Positions 63,077 through 64,000 of a stretch of 64,000 nucleotides of DNA are shown here, one piece after another. Numbering within the stretch: position 1 is the first letter of the stretch; each line of letters opens with the position of its first letter. Position numbers and translations under genes: made by a program. The notes under the pieces were generated by a model. That model did not search any database. It was not told where the DNA came from and saw only the letters and a program-made list of their open reading frames with translations. Origin of the DNA: Nemertoderma westbladi (taxonomy: Eukaryota > Xenacoelomorpha > Nemertodermatida > Nemertodermatidae); the NCBI GenBank assembly GCA_032718475.1, contig JAUCBJ010006410.1:1-64000 (forward strand), in the 5' to 3' direction.

Positions 63077-64000
63077 GTCACACTCAAATTCAAATAGTAT
63101 AATACTGAAAAAATTATACAAAACTCACAATTAATGTTTTGTACATACATAAACGAGTGAGGAAGGATGCCACCCAGGCATAAAGCTGTAAAGCACCTAC
63201 AGTATATACTTTATTTATGGCAGTGAATACTTTATGAATGGCAATGGCTGTGAATAAATATACTATAACTATACTGGTAATATATATAATAATGCAAACA
63301 GACAAATACAATAATGCACCAATGCAATATAGGCCTACGTAATACATATTATTCTATCAGTCTATAGTATGAACGTATACATCTCATAAAGAAATGCATG
63401 AACAGTGGTATTAACAAATCTATGCTATAGATATTCTACATGATATATGTACTGCATGTATGTAGTAGAGGCATAGCTGCATAGAAAGCACAACAACAAA
63501 GACGTTGAAATTTCAGATCACAGTGCAGCAGTGCAGTTTGCAGTTATATCAGTTATCATCAAACCACCTAAACTGTTATGAAATTTTGCAATATTTCCCT
63601 ATCGGGAAATTTCTGATGTCATTGTGAGAGATATCCATGGTAAAATTTCCGTATATGGAAATATATGGATGTTTCCCTATAGGGAAACATGCAAAGTTAA
63701 TTTTCACATGTCTGTAAAACCCCCAGGCAGCCAGGGTAGTCTGGTAGTAGTTGGCTGCCTCAGGGCAGTAGTTATATTAAATGTAAGGTAGAAGTGAATG
63801 ACCTAGTATATCTCACTTAATGCACTATGTCCTCAGTGAATGCGCCATAGCGATTATGCAAAAATTTCCCTATAGGGAAATAAAAGATTCCCTATAGGGA
63901 AATTGTAAAAGCACGACTTTTCAGCTCTTAAATCTCAACTTTTCAGCTCTTAAATCTCGTGCTCACGACTTCTTAGCTCTTAAATATCGTGCGCACGACT

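Larger units (their letters stand above)
60215..64000. mobile_element. Large inverted-repeat element with palindromic arms
   Basis: The left arm (60215-60385) and right arm (about 63840-64000, running off the window) are inverted copies. Outer part: 'gcgcacgagatttaagagct', 'aaaagtcgtgagcacgag'. Inner part: several TTTCCCTATAGGGAAA palindromes. More such palindromes lie at 63590-63690. The interior has a dead LINE split by a MITE. Its true right end is outside the window. Confidence 0.75.

Overview
The window is a piece of a repeat-rich, AT-rich eukaryotic, almost certainly animal, nuclear genome. The evidence is three recognisable eukaryotic genes (PIGQ-like, lebercilin/LCA5-like, FANCI), a perfect RFX X-box upstream of the cilium gene, several retrotransposon classes (BEL/Pao, Ty3/gypsy, two kinds of LINE), tRNA-derived SINEs, hammerhead ribozymes, MITEs and large foldback elements. 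The species cannot be named from sequence alone. The palindrome TAGGCCTA and runs of 13-25 G or C are strikingly frequent. All three host genes are on the + strand and each reads as one uninterrupted exon over the part recognised, although their relatives in most animals are split by many introns.

Layout. 1-2.3 kb: decayed LINE pieces. 3.3-3.6 and 9.55-9.77 kb: two copies of a SINE-like element in which a hammerhead ribozyme sits between a pol III A box and B box. 4.59-4.86 kb: an ordinary tRNA-derived SINE. 6.4-9.56 kb: a dead Ty3/gypsy element on the - strand, split by a LINE. 10.27-23.69 kb: a complete LTR element with two 1160-bp LTRs, TG...CA ends and a 5-bp target duplication. It has a 2.2-kb leader, a coiled-coil gag-position ORF, only the tail of a BEL/Pao integrase (protease, RT and RNase H are missing), and three further ORFs before the 3' LTR. 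Two of those are in one frame, separated by a single TGA, and the last has three zinc knuckles. This element is the most novel object in the window. 24.5-25.4 kb: a foldback element. 26.3-26.4 kb: a tRNA-like unit ending in a third hammerhead. 27.1-28.2 kb: PIGQ-like gene. 29.8-31.5 kb: a foldback whose loop received a LINE. 32.3-35.2 kb: a foldback, then the X-box, then the lebercilin-like gene. 36.15-36.9 kb: a MITE. 38.1-42.2 kb: FANCI. 43.5-50.0 kb: a series of minisatellites and hairpins. 50.6-56.2 kb: a 5.5-kb foldback with a second 3.3-kb foldback inserted in its left arm (5-bp duplication). 56.6-57.4 kb: another foldback between two G runs. 60.2-64.0 kb: a long inverted repeat with arms built from TTTCCCTATAGGGAAA palindromes. 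It encloses a dead LINE that is itself split by a hAT-like MITE with an 8-bp duplication.

The host genes act in unrelated processes: GPI-anchor synthesis (PIGQ), cilium transport (lebercilin) and DNA crosslink repair (FANCI). They share no operon-like organisation; each sits alone in several kb of repeats. The mobile part is layered, and the target-site duplications let several insertions be ordered in time.
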